In this document: positions 42,155-54,205 of the stretch, in pieces
Numbering within the stretch: the first letter of the stretch is position 1
How the letters are laid out: every line of letters begins with the position of its first letter
Origin: Meandrina meandrites
Lineage: Eukaryota; Cnidaria; Anthozoa; Scleractinia; Meandrinidae
DNA: 64,000 bases
Direction: 5' to 3'
NCBI GenBank assembly: GCA_963693305.1
Contig: OY855904.1
Location: 47,364,561 to 47,428,560 of the forward strand
Position numbers and translations under genes: made by a program
Notes under the pieces: generated by a model
The model's database searches: none
Told to the model about the DNA's origin: nothing
Seen by the model: the letters and a program-made list of their open reading frames with translations, nothing else

Positions 42155-42337
42155 ACAATAGAGTGTTTTTGTCTCGGAACTATCGGTCTGTTTGTTGCGT
42201 CTTGGAAATTTGATCTTCTTAAAACTGGCATATTAGCCCTCGAAGCTTCGCTTCTCGGGTAATATTTGTTTTAACAACATCAAATTTCCGCCTGGCAACT
42301 GTCAACCGATAGTTCCTCGACAGGAACACGCTATTGT
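42155..42337. repeat. Foldback MITE, 183 bp
   Basis: ACAATAGAGTGTTTTTGTC..GGAACTATCGG at the left pairs with CCGATAGTTCC..GACAGGAACACGCTATTGT at the right. The centre contains CTCGAAGCTTCG. Confidence 0.75.
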
Positions 42338-44344
42338 TTAAATAGATTGAACAAAATCGCGCGCGCGTTTTGTTTTGACGGGACAAGGCTGCGCCTCGTT
42401 GACTATTCGCTCAAGCTCTTATTTTACACGCGATGCATTTGCATTCTCTTTCATGGTTTTGAAAATTCTACTAAATTTGTTTTCGTTTTTTGTAACATTT
42501 CATGTTTTTGAACATTCTTTTAAATTATTTGGACAAAGCCAGCTTGCTTCTCCAGGTTTAAAAATACTTCGACGTTGTTATCTTATTAGTATTCAAAGCG
42601 TGCTTCTTCCTTGTTCTTATGGACAGCTGCATACAGTGAGCACGTGCGTTGAAAGTACATGTACATGCAAAACACTTGGATTGAAAGCAATGCCATTGCT
42701 TTCAATCGAAGTGTTTTGCAGAAAACAAAATACTTAGCAAAGAAATCTACCACATTTTATTTTTTGCCGGTTAAGAATTCAATTTGATGCTTATCAGATC
42801 CATTCGTTTGTTTTCTTTGCTTTCAGTTTCATTGAAGGTCAAAATTATTTCGCTTTCGTAATTTGCCTTTCGAAGTTAAACGACACGCTGATACAGTGAA
42901 TGGCGAATACTGTTTCACAGCGCATTTGACTGTCCGCTCTACAAAATCGCTGTTAATCGCTTCATTTCAAGAAAATTTCAGAAAACGCGAAAATCATTCC
43001 CATGTGGAAAATAATTTGGCGACTGGCCTATTTACCATCGCTTAAATTCAAGAAAGCGTGAATGTGTGATTGCTAGCGCGGATAGCCAGCGTAAACACAA
43101 CAAAAAGCTGTCAATTTTCGCTAATTACAGTTCATTTTAGAAACGTAGGCATAAGGGACGCTTACTGAACGCCGACTGACGCTTCGAGCTTTATACACTG
43201 CACTTTGGACGATTGAAAATTTGCATGCAAAATTTTTCAAGGTCAAATATAATTATAAATTATAAACAATTTGTAGGATGAATTTTAGCGACATGTTCAA
43301 GTTCTAAGCTTGGATTATTATCTTGAATAATTTGATAATTTGATGTTTAAGCTAATAGCGGCTTATTTAATGACACAGTTTATAGTTCCCGTGCGCCGAA
43401 AGATAACGGCTTCCATTGCCGCGCGCGGTCTGCAGTTCTTTGCCGACGCTCGACTTAGTTTGGATTCAAACACCAAACTTCGTATTCCAAAGCAAATAAA
43501 CAAATATACAATCCAGTAAGTTACTATATTTGTCAGTGTATTGTATGTACGTATGCAATCCCTTCGACAAGTGGCCGCTCAATATAGACGTTTGATTTGA
43601 TTTTCTCCGCCTAACGGATGTACATTAAATGTTTTGAGTAATTTATACGCTACTAATAATGAAGACATACTCAATATTTAATTGTAAACTGGTATAAAAA
43701 CACTGAAGAAAAGTAGATACATTAAACTACATTATATCACAGAGGCGGTTTCTTAAATTGTCTTTTCACTTACCCGCTGCCGTGTGGAATTCTTAAGAAT
43801 CTTTTCTCTTTTTTGCTCACTTGCAAGACGACGTTTACTCGAGATAAAGACGGAAATGCTATAGAAAACATATAGCCTGCTGGCTCAGTGGACGTTTAAA
43901 ACTCTCTGTCCACCAGTATGCATTGCGCGCCTTGCCCGAGGTTTCGTAGGCGACGAAACCTCCAATTTCGCTCTTCAATCCTTTATAATTCGATCTATCG
44001 CAACTTGTCAGCAGCTATTCGTTATTAATAAAAGATTGATTATCGTTCTTTATATTGAGGCGAATATTTCGTCATAAAATTGCTAACTTGTTACTTGTGT
44101 GAGAAGCTAAACAACGGCCGGTACGCAATGTGGTTTTTTTCTTCCATGGCGGGTGGGAGGCCTTGACTTTGACCAGAACCTCTTCGAAAAAGATTTATTC
44201 GAGAAAATCTGCTAGGAATCTGTGGAGAAACAAAAAAAGATGCCCTTTGGAAACAAGAAAGAAGGGGAAAATGCCCCCCTTTGTTGCAGTAAGTGACACT
44301 GAATCGCTGCTGAATTATTTCAGTTCGCATTGCTTGGAAAGTAT

Positions 44345-44672
44345 AATATATAGATTTAGGCAGGCCTTAAAGCGGAACTCCCATTTATCATTTTTTGCCT
44401 AAATTTAGTGTTTTGATGTCCCCGCACTTTATTGGGTTCACCACGAATGCACGGAGGCGCACATATCAAATTTTAGTATAAAAAATTTTTACAACTTTTA
44501 CTGTACACTAATATTAAACCTCCTATAGAGCAAATCAGTGTAAAAAAGGACCTCGATGAGGGCAAGGAAATTTGTTTTGATTTACTTCAAAACAGTCAAG
44601 GTAACTCAGTCAACTCAAGGCAAAAAAAATAAATAAATAAAGCGCGAAAAAAAGTCAACACGCGGCTATTAA
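44345..44672. repeat. Dispersed repeat R2, copy 2
   Basis: Same orientation as the copy at 30778-31125, with several small indels. Confidence 0.75.
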
Positions 44673-45051
44673 AAAGAAACTGAGCTCACGCCAGAACAAA
44701 GAAAAACACGGCCGCAAAACAAACCTGGCAAATTCATTGGGAGCCGATTATGCAAGCTGTTTTAAAGCAGTTTTTTTGTGTGAGTTGTGGCAGTTTGTGA
44801 TTTAAAAGTGGTGCTCGCTATATAACAAGCGAACAATTTAGGTTGAGCCCTCTTGTTTTGGTTGCATAATTAACTATTCTGTTGTATCGTAAAGGTTGCT
44901 TAATACCTTAGAGAATTTTATGTAGAGAACTAAATGAATTTTTTCTTCGTTTCTGGTAAGCAAATGTGCGGTAGAAGAAGTCTGAACTTACTCTCCCAGG
45001 CACAGGTAACAGGCAACGAAACCGCCGTAGGGAATTGTTTACGAATCTTAA

Positions 45052-45563
45052 GGACGTTCGCGCGAAAATTTTCTAGTCGATAGATTTTTCTAAAATTTTT
45101 ACTGAGGACGGATAATGAGTTACTTGTGTCAGAAATACCAAGAAAAGTGTGGGTCACCGACTTCGTTTCAGAGATAAAGTCTGTAGAAAACTACTCTGAT
45201 TTTGAAAAATTGGCGCACGTAATTTTGCACGGCTTTCAAGGTTTGTAGTTTAAATTATCGATGATGAGCGGAATTCGAACGTGCGTGGGGCAAAAAAAAT
45301 CAACCTTTTAATCGATAGATTTTTTTCATTTTCTCACAAAACGTAGATAATCGTGAATAAAAGTGATCTTTTAAGAAAAAAGTAGGGGTCACCGATCATT
45401 TAAGCTAGCAAACTGCAAGCGAAGTTATCGCAATGGCTACTCACCCTATATGCGGTTGGAAAGTTTCATCAGCGCGCGCGCTCGATGCATGACGTGGCGT
45501 AGCGTTGCGACAGCAATTACGTGCCCAGTAAGGATACGCATAAACAATTCAGCGCGAACGTCC
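45052..45563. mobile_element. 512-bp TTAA-flanked MITE
   Basis: The ends are GGACGTTCGCGC and GCGCGAACGTCC, each bordered by TTAA (45048-45051, 45564-45567). The interior has no gene. TTAA target choice fits piggyBac/Kolobok-type transposases acting in trans. Confidence 0.75.
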
Positions 45564-45567
45564 TTAA

Positions 45568-47256
45568 AAAAGCCGCCCTTTAAAATATCAGTTTCTGAAG
45601 TCTGATGACGAAAAAAATTCGCAAAAATTTCCGTTACATCCGATCGCTACGAAATTTGGCAGAAAGTGTAACTAGATAATTACCCAGTCCCTCTGCAAAT
45701 TTCAGCTGAAACACTTTAATATGGCATACACGACGAATTTACCCACTCGGTGATTGTCGAGTTCAACATGACGTCGGCGATTGTCAACCATCGATTCTCG
45801 CGCAGAGAGAGTTCTTTAATCCCTGGAACAAGTAGATTACAGCAAAAATGGCATTTCAATCGATGAAGGAAGTGATTTGGATTGCCAGCTGCAAAATTAA
45901 GTGATGAATCGGGGTAAGAGTTGAGTAAACAGTACGCGAAGTGAATTAAACCACGCACGTGGTCTGAAATGCAATGAAATGCTGTATATACTTGACTTTT
46001 TACGTTCGAAACCGTGCTGATACTTTGAAATAAATGTCTTTTCTTTATATTTGAGCTTAGTGAGATCAATATTTTTGGAGGAAAAGGGTTTTTAGGACAA
46101 CAGCTGAAGCGTCGAGTAAACAAACACCTCGAATTTCATGTATGAAAGCAGCGATTCAAAAAATTGCTTAAAATTTCAGTTTCATTTTTTTTTCAGCCAA
46201 AATTGCTGGATATGTTGCCAATATAGTAAGGAACATTTTTGTTTTTAACTTTTCCTTAGAAACTTGAACCATTGTGAAGTTTGTTGCTTTTTGTCCATTT
46301 TCTTTGGCATATTTATGCAAATTTATGTGCATTTAATTAATGTATTCAAAAATATTATGGGTTGTTTCGGACAAAAGTATTTTTTTCTGAAAGCCTATTT
46401 CATAATCTTTAAAAAAGAGGTATAGCTTTCTTCTCAATTATAAATACCTGCTGAGAAAAAAAAAATTAACAACAAATGTGGTCAATTTTGACTGTTTTGA
46501 GGGCTGGCTTCTATAGAGTTAAGTCACGCGTACGAAATTTAAGGTGTCTCACAACTGTTTTTTTCCTGGACCATACCGAACATATTCATTTGGCCGTTTA
46601 GCAAACTTCCCGGACTCGAATCGATGTCAAAATTACACCAGACATTGGAATTGGATTGAAATTTGATATAATATATATTTTTTTAGGAAAATCGATATTT
46701 CCATGGTAACGATAAACAGCAAAACTAGATATCAGTTAAACTTGAATTCTACGCGAATAAGATTTGATGTAGAAAAACTAACACCTGTATCTGAAACTAT
46801 GGTGTACTGCACATCAAATACCCAAGAATAAAAAAAATCTGTATGTTTGATTTCGAATAAATCGAAAATATATTTCAAAGCATGCTTTTTGCATTATAAT
46901 GATAAACGGACCGATTTGAAGACACTGCTTATCTTTCGTCGCCGTGAAAGTTTTGTTGATTTTCGTTATCGCGATCCCGAGAATTGGATTTTTTCATACG
47001 GTCACTACCAATGTAATTTTTGGTAAATTTTCTACTTTTTGCGTTTTTTCAAATATCTCCAAACCGGCCCCAACGATTTTTCTAAAACTTTCACAACACA
47101 TGCTTGATAATGCAAAGAGTTTAATTCCAAAGTTTTTTTAACATTGATTTACTGGAACGCGTCCAAAGTTATCCTTAGAGAAGGCGTTCGAATTAATCAA
47201 GATGGAATGTAAAAAACATTGATTTGAATATTTTAGCATAAATTGCGATCATCTCA
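45568..47256. other. Non-coding DNA
   Basis: AT-rich. The 135-codon minus-strand frame at 45716-46123 has no recognisable domain and I do not call it a gene. Confidence 0.5.
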
Positions 47257-49103
47257 CAACCGCGGGAGTCGCGGGTTCGAGTCTTCCTGTTGTAGGGGTT
47301 ATTCTCATACGGTCTGGGGGCCGAATAACCTCACCACCCGTGTTGACTCGAGACTGCTGCTCACCAGGAATTACCCTCCATCTGATTGGGGGCCGAGTAA
47401 TTCTTCCCCAGAAATCCGTTTTTTGTTTTTGATTTATTTTTCTCCGAACTTTTCTTTTCATACTGCATTCAGCATGTTTAGAATTTTTTTTTCGGGTATC
47501 GTCGTTGTTTTAACTTTTTTGTCCGACAATGCAAATATATATGCACTTTTCGTCCGCGGCCTCTCCTTTCCGTTCCCTTTTTATTTTTGGGCTCTTACTA
47601 TTGGAATCGGATTTAGCCAAGGACCCTTTAGGGGTTATTTTAGACTCGCCGACATCACAAAATCTTGATTAAAAGTCGAGAACGACACACTACATTTCTC
47701 AAATCCGAGCCGAGTTTTGCGGGCTTAGGCAATCTGTAGAATTTCGTGATTGCATAAAAGAAGGCCAAGCAAAATTATGTGCTGTTTCAAGACACCGAGG
47801 GCTCAAGTTTTTATTTTGACGTCAGTATTTGGCCGTTACTTCCCCTGATAAGCGCGAGAGCACACGAGCTCAAATCTTGCAGGTTTTTGTAAGTTCATTT
47901 ATAAGTGTTTTCTTCGAGTCATTTTCCACTGCAGAAGCCCCCCCAGGCTGCCATCATTAAGCTAGAATGGTGGGTAGAGGCAAACGTCTGAACGAAAGCA
48001 GAGGTGAGAGATGATTTGACGATGACTGGCAGGCCAAAAATATTCTTGTCGAAAGATGGCTGTTCATGAGTGAAGTCATCTCTCTGGCCGTTCTGTGGAT
48101 GGATTCCGAGACCTACCAAGGCAATTTGGAGGAGTTTTGAGTGGAAAAGAACGCAATGGGTGCAATATTTAGCCGGTAGGATTGGGTGGCTCGACACTTA
48201 TAAAAAAAAATATATCTGAAAGGGAGGTAAGTAGAGCTGTATGCCGCCGACGTGGCTGTATTACCCTGGAATTCCTATCGGTCACTGGACGAATAAGAGA
48301 TTTCAGGTTTGCAAGCATAGTTCTGTTCGAATGGTAATTGCTTAGCCCGCTGAAAGTTTGATGGGAAATGTTCTTGGTGAACGGAAAGGAATAGACTTGA
48401 CGTTTGCTGCAAATGTACACTTTTGTATTCGGAATGATTTTTTTCATTAAAAAAATAGAGGCAAAGATGCGTGTTTTCTGTTGTTGTCCTATGAAGTAGC
48501 AAACGGGCATTTTCGGATTTGCTGCAGAATAAACAACCACGTGAAACGCGCTGCAGTCAGTTAGGTGGCTTTTAAAGGCATGAAAATTATCACTTTGCAA
48601 TAACAAGGGATCTTTACTATCGTGTGTCCGGATATGCGAAAGCTACAGACTTTGTAATGACTGCTGGTGTGGTAAATTTCGTCTTAATAATCAAACTCTT
48701 TTTTTATTAGAGAATGTTGTCTTTTTCCAGCCCAGGCTCAATATTCTGTTTTTTCTTTCCTGCCAATTTTAGGCTAAAAATATTCTTGTGGATATTCTAA
48801 GATTATAGCTTATGACATGTCCGATTTAGAATGTATTGGGGTATCAATTACAAGTGTTTGGTGTCTAGATCTGTATACCATGTGAAAACCATACATGTGT
48901 ATTACATGTACCGTTCATCGAACTATCATTAGCATCAAACATTTGGCGAGTGCAGATTTTTATCGTTTTACTGGCTAGTTTTGCCGTTTTAGACATATAA
49001 TTGTACTGCATTTTCAGATTTTCAACACACAAAAATTCTATCCTTTTTAAAACAAGTCTCAGCCCCGCGTTTATTAAAATTTTGCAAATTTCAGCCTTGA
49101 TAT
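47257..49103. repeat. 1.85-kb repeat, copy A
   Basis: Closely similar along its length to 50109-52010. It starts in a tRNA-like B-box segment (CGGGTTCGAGTC) and includes a 92-codon minus-strand frame (48197-47919) also open in copy B. It continues past 49103 into ...TTGATATTCTTATAAAAAG, which marks the uninterrupted site that element 2 used in copy B. Confidence 0.85.
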
Positions 49104-50062
49104 TCTTATAAAAAGAGAAAGAGTGTACTATGTACGATTGGGCATTTCATTTTCAATTCTTTTGTCTTTGGTTGAGTGTTGCGCGTTTTGTAGTAAAATC
49201 AAACCGAATTGCTTCAAAATGCAAAAGTGGACTTCCCAGCACTTTTTTCAGAGCACAAAGTTGGGAGATGAGAAGAGATCCTTCAGTAATACTGTTTACT
49301 TCAGTGTTTATCCAATACAATTTTAATGATTATCAAAAGAACTTTCCAGTTCAGTCAGCTTCACGGAATCACCTTGGATCATTTATAGATTTTGGGAATG
49401 AGAGTACATCGCCGACCCAGTTGCGCTGGAATACTTTTTCTTCTTGGAGAGTGCATGTGTTATCAATGTAGACTTCAAGAGAAATAAAAACTGAAAAACT
49501 TGATAATTACTTTCAAAATTTAAGCACTCTCACGACTTTAGCTGAATACCATTAGCAAGTCAAAATCGGATTTCGGCAATTGTACAAAGTGCTAAATCAA
49601 AAAAAAAAACAAACAAACAAACAAAAAAACAAACAAACAAACAATAGATCGCACTCATAAACAAGTACACAAATATTTTGCGTTAACCAAAGGTTTGCAC
49701 GTATTAATCAGACGTCAATTTTATTTCATATATAAAAACATCTCATAGATTACACGTAATCACTCAAATTTCCCCTGGCGCTTTCTTTTCCCAATTGAAC
49801 TGCTTAAATCTTCAAGCAATGTAAACAACTTGATATATTACCCTGTTGAAAAAAAATTGACGTTTCTTGTTGATCGGAAGTGGAGAAAAAATTATATCTC
49901 GTCATCGGCACGAGCAGAATAATGCCCGGCAACGACAGTAATGCTGGAAGCAAACCCGTTTTCATTTTAACTGAGTACGCACTCGATCTCAACATCCGGC
50001 GGAAGTTAATTATTAAACAAGTATACAGAGCCAATTATTTTGCGAAGCGCCTCAGGGATTTC
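49104..50062. other. Non-coding DNA
   Basis: Contains a (CAAA)n-like tract at about 49600-49645. No supported gene. Confidence 0.55.
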
Positions 50063-50140
50063 GAGGTGGCTAAGTGGTATCGCTGCGGCGCGGCTGATAC
50101 AACTTAATCAACCGCGGGAGTCGCGGGTTCGAGTCTTCCT
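50063..50140 (+). repeat. tRNA-derived SINE head
   Basis: A-box-like TGGCTAAGTGGTATCGC at about 50067 and B-box GGTTCGAGTCT at about 50124 have tRNA spacing for a long-variable-arm (Ser/Leu-type) tRNA. Stems are poor, so I read it as a SINE promoter rather than a functional tRNA. Confidence 0.5.
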
Positions 50141-52010
50141 GTTACAGGGGTTATTCAATACGGTTTGGGGGCCGAATAACCTCTCCCCCCGTGTTGACTC
50201 GAGCCTGCTGCTCACAAGGAATTACCCTCCATCGGGCTTGGGGGCCGGGTAATTCTTCCCCAGAAATCCTTTTTATGTTTTTGATATTTCTTTTTCGCGG
50301 AACTTTTCTTTCTGATCTTTTATTTTTTTTATTTTTTTATTTTTTTTTTTTCATACTGCATTCAGCATGTTCAGGATTTTTTTTCGGGTATCTTCGTTGT
50401 CTTAACTTGATTTTTTGCTTTCAGCGACTTCTAAAGGCTTAATGTTTTTTTTTTCCTTGTTTTGTCCGACATTGCAAATATATATGTGCTTTTCGTCGGC
50501 GGCCTCTCCTTTCCGTGCTCTTACTATTGGAATCGGATTTAGCCAAGGGCCCGGTAGGGGCTAGACTCGCCGAAATCCCGAAAGCTCGATTAAAAGTCGA
50601 GAACGACACACTACATTTCTCAAATCCGAGCCGAGTTTTGCGGGCTTAGGCAATCTGTAGAATTTCGTGATTGCATAAAAGAAGAAGGCCAAGCAAAAAT
50701 ATGTGCTGTTTCAAGACACCGAGGGCTCAAGTTTTTATTTTGACGTCAGTATTTGGCCGTTACTTCCCCTGATAAGCGCGAGAGCACACGAGCTCAAATC
50801 TTGCAGGTTTTTGTAAGTTCATTTATAAGTGTTTTCTTCGAGTCATTTTCCACTGCAGAAGCCCCCCCCAGGCTGCCATCATTAAGCTAGAATGGTGGGT
50901 AGAGGCAAACGTCTGAACGAAAGCAGAGGTGAGAGATGATTTGACGATGACTGGCAGGCCAAAAATATTCTTGTCGAAAGATGGCTGTTCATGAGTGAAG
51001 TCATCTCTCTGGCCGTTCTGTGGATGGATTCCGAGACCTACCAAGGCAACTTGGAGGGGTTTTGAGTTGGAAAGAACGCAATGGGTGCAATATTTAGCCG
51101 GTAGGATTGGGTGGCTCGACACTTATAAAAAAATAGCTGTAAGGGAGGTAAGTAGAGTTGCATGCCGCCGACGTGGCTGTATTACCCAGCAATTCCTATC
51201 GGTCACTGGACGAATAAGAGATTTCAGGTTTGCAAGCATAGTTCTGTTCGAATGGTAATTGCTTAGCCCGCTGAAAGTTTGATGGGAAATGTTCTTGGTG
51301 AACGGAAAGGAATAGGCTTGACGTTTGCTGCAAATGTACACTTTTGTATTCAGAATGATTTTTTCATTAAAAAAATAGAGGCAAAGATGCGTGTTTTCTG
51401 TTGTTGTCCTATGAAGTAGCAAACGGGCATTTTCGGATTCGCTGCAGAATAAACAACCACGTGAAACGAGCTGCAGTCAGTTAGGTGGCTTTTAAAGGCA
51501 TGAAAATTATCACTTTGCAATAACAAGGGATCTTTACTATGCGAAAGCTACAGACTTTTTAATGACTGCTGGTGTGGTAAATTTCGTCTTAATAATCACA
51601 CTCTTTTTTTTTTATTAGAGAATGTTGTCTTTTTCCAGCCCAGGCTCAATATTCTGTTTTGTTTTTTTCTGCCAATTTTGGGCTAAAAATATTCTTGTGG
51701 ATATTCTAAGATTATAGCTTATGACATGTCCGATTTAGAATGTATTGGGGTATCAATTACAAGTGTTTGGTGTCTAGATCTGTATACCATGTGAAAACCA
51801 TACATGTGTATTACATGTACCGTTCATCGAACTATCATTAGCATCAAACATTTGGCGAGTGCAGATTTTTATCGTTTTACTGGCTAGTTTTGCCGTTTAG
51901 ACATATAATTGTACGACATTTTCAGATTTTCAACACACAAAAATTCTATCCTTTTTAAAACAAGTCTCAGCCCCGCGTTTATTAAAATTTTGCAAATTTC
52001 AGCCTTGATA
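50109..52010. repeat. 1.9-kb repeat, copy B, cut by element 2
   Basis: Homologous to 47257-49103. Homology stops at TTGATA (52005-52010), where TAGTAGT of element 2 begins. Confidence 0.85.
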
Positions 52011-52011
52011 T

Positions 52012-52070
52012 AGTAGTAATGTACTACACTCTGAGGCAAATTTGCCTCAGAGATGTAATACATTACTACT
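52012..52070. repeat. Hairpin terminus of element 2
   Basis: AGTAGTAATGTA..CTCTGAGGCAAA is followed by TTTGCCTCAGAG..TACATTACTACT, a 59-bp near-perfect palindrome. As in element 1, it begins AGTAGT and ends ACTACT. Confidence 0.85.
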
Positions 52071-52893
52071 TCCAGTGTTGGATCCAAAATATTGAAAACA
52101 AAATATTGGAACAAAATATTGGGATCAAATACTGAAATCAAAATCTGTTTTTAAATACTGGATACAGGCGATTCAAGATTTTAGAAAATCGGCAGTGCAG
52201 GAAGCTTTAGCTTCCGAACCGGGGGATGGATTTTCGTTTAAAAATCTGCAGGGCCTTGGCGGGTAAATTTTACGAAGTAAAATCGGGCCCTGCCTGTATT
52301 GAAAACCAATCCTCTTATAGTCTTTTTACAAGGATTCAATTCTTGGAAAAATATACTGAGTCTTTTCTTGGAAACCAGCCGAAGGTCAATTCATTTATAA
52401 AATAATTATTTTATGAATGAATTTCATGTTCTTCAAATCTGACATAGATTTGAAGATCCATATTCGTATCAATTTCATGTTGTTTGATTTTTAAAAATCA
52501 AACATCAATATTTAAATCTCTTATAGTGTTTTTTAAAATCTTGGATTCAAGTGCGTTTAACCATTCCTTAAAATCAATACTGGATACAGGCGAAAGCAAA
52601 TATGCAAATCAGGGGTGGAAACAGCGCTTACAATGGCCAAATATATTGTACTTGGCTATTGTATAATAATATCAGCTGAATAAGTTGAGAGACTTCGCTT
52701 TTTGGTAGGTTGTCAAGCTACCTGTCATTAATATATTATATTAAAATACAATGGTCAAATATAATTATATGTTTGGCCATTGATGGCAATATCAACTTAT
52801 ACAGTTGAGAGACATGATCCCGGTAGTCTGTCACACTACCTCGGCATTACTTTTTAGTCATAACGAGGTGTTGATATTTCCGCAATCCAAAAA
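52071..52893. other. Non-coding left region of element 2 with internal repeats
   Basis: TACTGGATACAGGCGA occurs at about 52156 and 52580. AGTTGAGAGAC with a following GGTAG...CTACC inverted pair occurs at about 52683-52722 and 52802-52841. AGGCAAA/CAAAATATTG motifs repeat near 52090. No gene. The polymerase that occupies this place in element 1 is absent. Confidence 0.65.
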
Positions 52894-53112
52894 TTATATT
52901 TTTGTTGTAATACTGTTTTTTGTATCAGTTATCCATAGCTTCAGCATTTTTTTATGCTTTTGAGTTTTGATATGGCACCATTTTCCAGCTAGACTATAAT
53001 CATGGCTACATGTAGGACAAATCCAAGACTTATTGAGCATATATTTTGTCTTGTTTCTCCTAATAGCATCATGTCTATCTTTTTCACAAAAATATTTTTG
53101 GTATCTAACCAT
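52894..53112 (-). CDS. Small C2H2-type zinc-finger protein
   Basis: 72 residues, basic. One finger is visible (WICPTCSHDYSLAGKWCHIK followed by TQKH): C-x2-C, then H and H about 11 and 5 residues apart. It follows the integrase gene on the same strand, and a TATAAAT box precedes the ATG. DNA binding is likely; role unknown. Confidence 0.6.
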   Translation of the reverse strand: MVRYQKYFCEKDRHDAIRRNKTKYMLNKSWICPTCSHDYSLAGKWCHIKTQKHKKMLKLWITDTKNSITTKI

Positions 53113-53161
53113 TTATATAAATACCATATATTTTTATTTTTTTATATGTATATTGGTGCGT

Positions 53162-54205
53162 TTAAATATGTTGTAAATCTTTCATAGGTATCCAGCTGTT
53201 AAATTCATCACTATACCCCTTCCACTTGACAAGAGCCTGTTTCTTTTTGTAGTCCCGGCGGATTACTTTATCAATTCTGAATACCTCTTGTTTTGCTTTC
53301 AATAGTTCAGGTTCATAAAAACTACCTTGTATTTCTTCATTATTCAAATCTTTTAATTTATAAGTGATGGGATTAGTGTATTGTATTTTATTTATTTTAA
53401 ATATTTCTTCAGTCCAATTTGGTGTATAACCCTTATCGAACACCCTCAGTTTATACTTAGATATTCGGACCTTATCATCTATTTTAAATATCGGTTTAGA
53501 TGATACTTGCACCATATCACCATACAGATTATAGTAAACAGTTCCTTCATTCTTTTTCTTTGAAGCCTCTTTTGGTGTCAACTTTATTGAATTGTGTTTT
53601 GTATTATTGTATTCTTTTACCAGTTTGGGTAGCATATCTAAATACTGTGTGTTACCTTGAACAGTGAACTGTTTGTACATTTTATTTTTCAAAGTTCTAT
53701 TAAATCTCTCAATAACAACAGCTTTACCTTCATTAAAAGTGGAATACATCTTAATATCATTTTGCTTTAGCTATTCCTTGAATGTCTTGTTATAAAATTC
53801 AGATCCCTTATCGACCCAGAGATATTCAGGTTTACGCTTGTCATTAATTACAATATTGTTGAATGCGTTAGTTATTGATGTACCTTTCTTATCTTTCAAT
53901 TGTATAGCCCAAGCGAATTTACTGAATACGTCAATTATAGTCAATAGATATTTATAACCTTTATTCCATTTTGAAAGTCTATCCATAAAAACTAAATCAG
54001 CAGACCATATCTCGTCAATTCCATTTGATATTACTCTTCTAGTTTTAAATTTTCGTCTGATTGGTTTATGTAACTCATCGGCTAATTGTTGAGCCCAATC
54101 ATTTTTACTCAACGCCGTTTTCCGTTTTTTGACTTCTTTTTTTTCATACCCATGCCGATTTTCCTTTTGCTTGCGATTAAAGCTTGTACTCCTGATGTTC
54201 CCCAT
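53162..54205 (-). pseudogene. rve integrase with C-terminal chromodomain, one in-frame stop
   Basis: The catalytic blocks are IWSADLVFMDR, YLWVDKGSEFYN and AVVIERFNRTLKN. An in-frame TAG at 53768-53770 separates the second and third blocks; both sides are in the same frame. The C-terminus (YKKKQALVKWKGYSDEFNSW) is a chromodomain, which in such integrases guides insertion to modified histones. The only Met before the catalytic region is at 54205, which would overlap the PLA2 gene end by 97 bp, so the true start is uncertain. Element 1 has a different integrase type without chromodomain. Confidence 0.88.

Larger units (their letters stand above)
40990..45047. other. Non-coding DNA
   Basis: No supported gene. 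Contains a foldback MITE (42155-42337) and R2 copy 2 (about 44345-44672). Frames such as 41265-41522 and 42375-42737 show no domain. Confidence 0.55.

Noticed and set aside
45716..46123. 135-codon minus-strand frame
   Set aside because: No domain, no promoter or splice context, and low-complexity surroundings; not enough support for a gene.
48169..48606. Open frames in the 1.9-kb repeat copies
   Set aside because: Partly open in both copies but broken differently; no recognisable protein. Kept only as a remark on the repeat.
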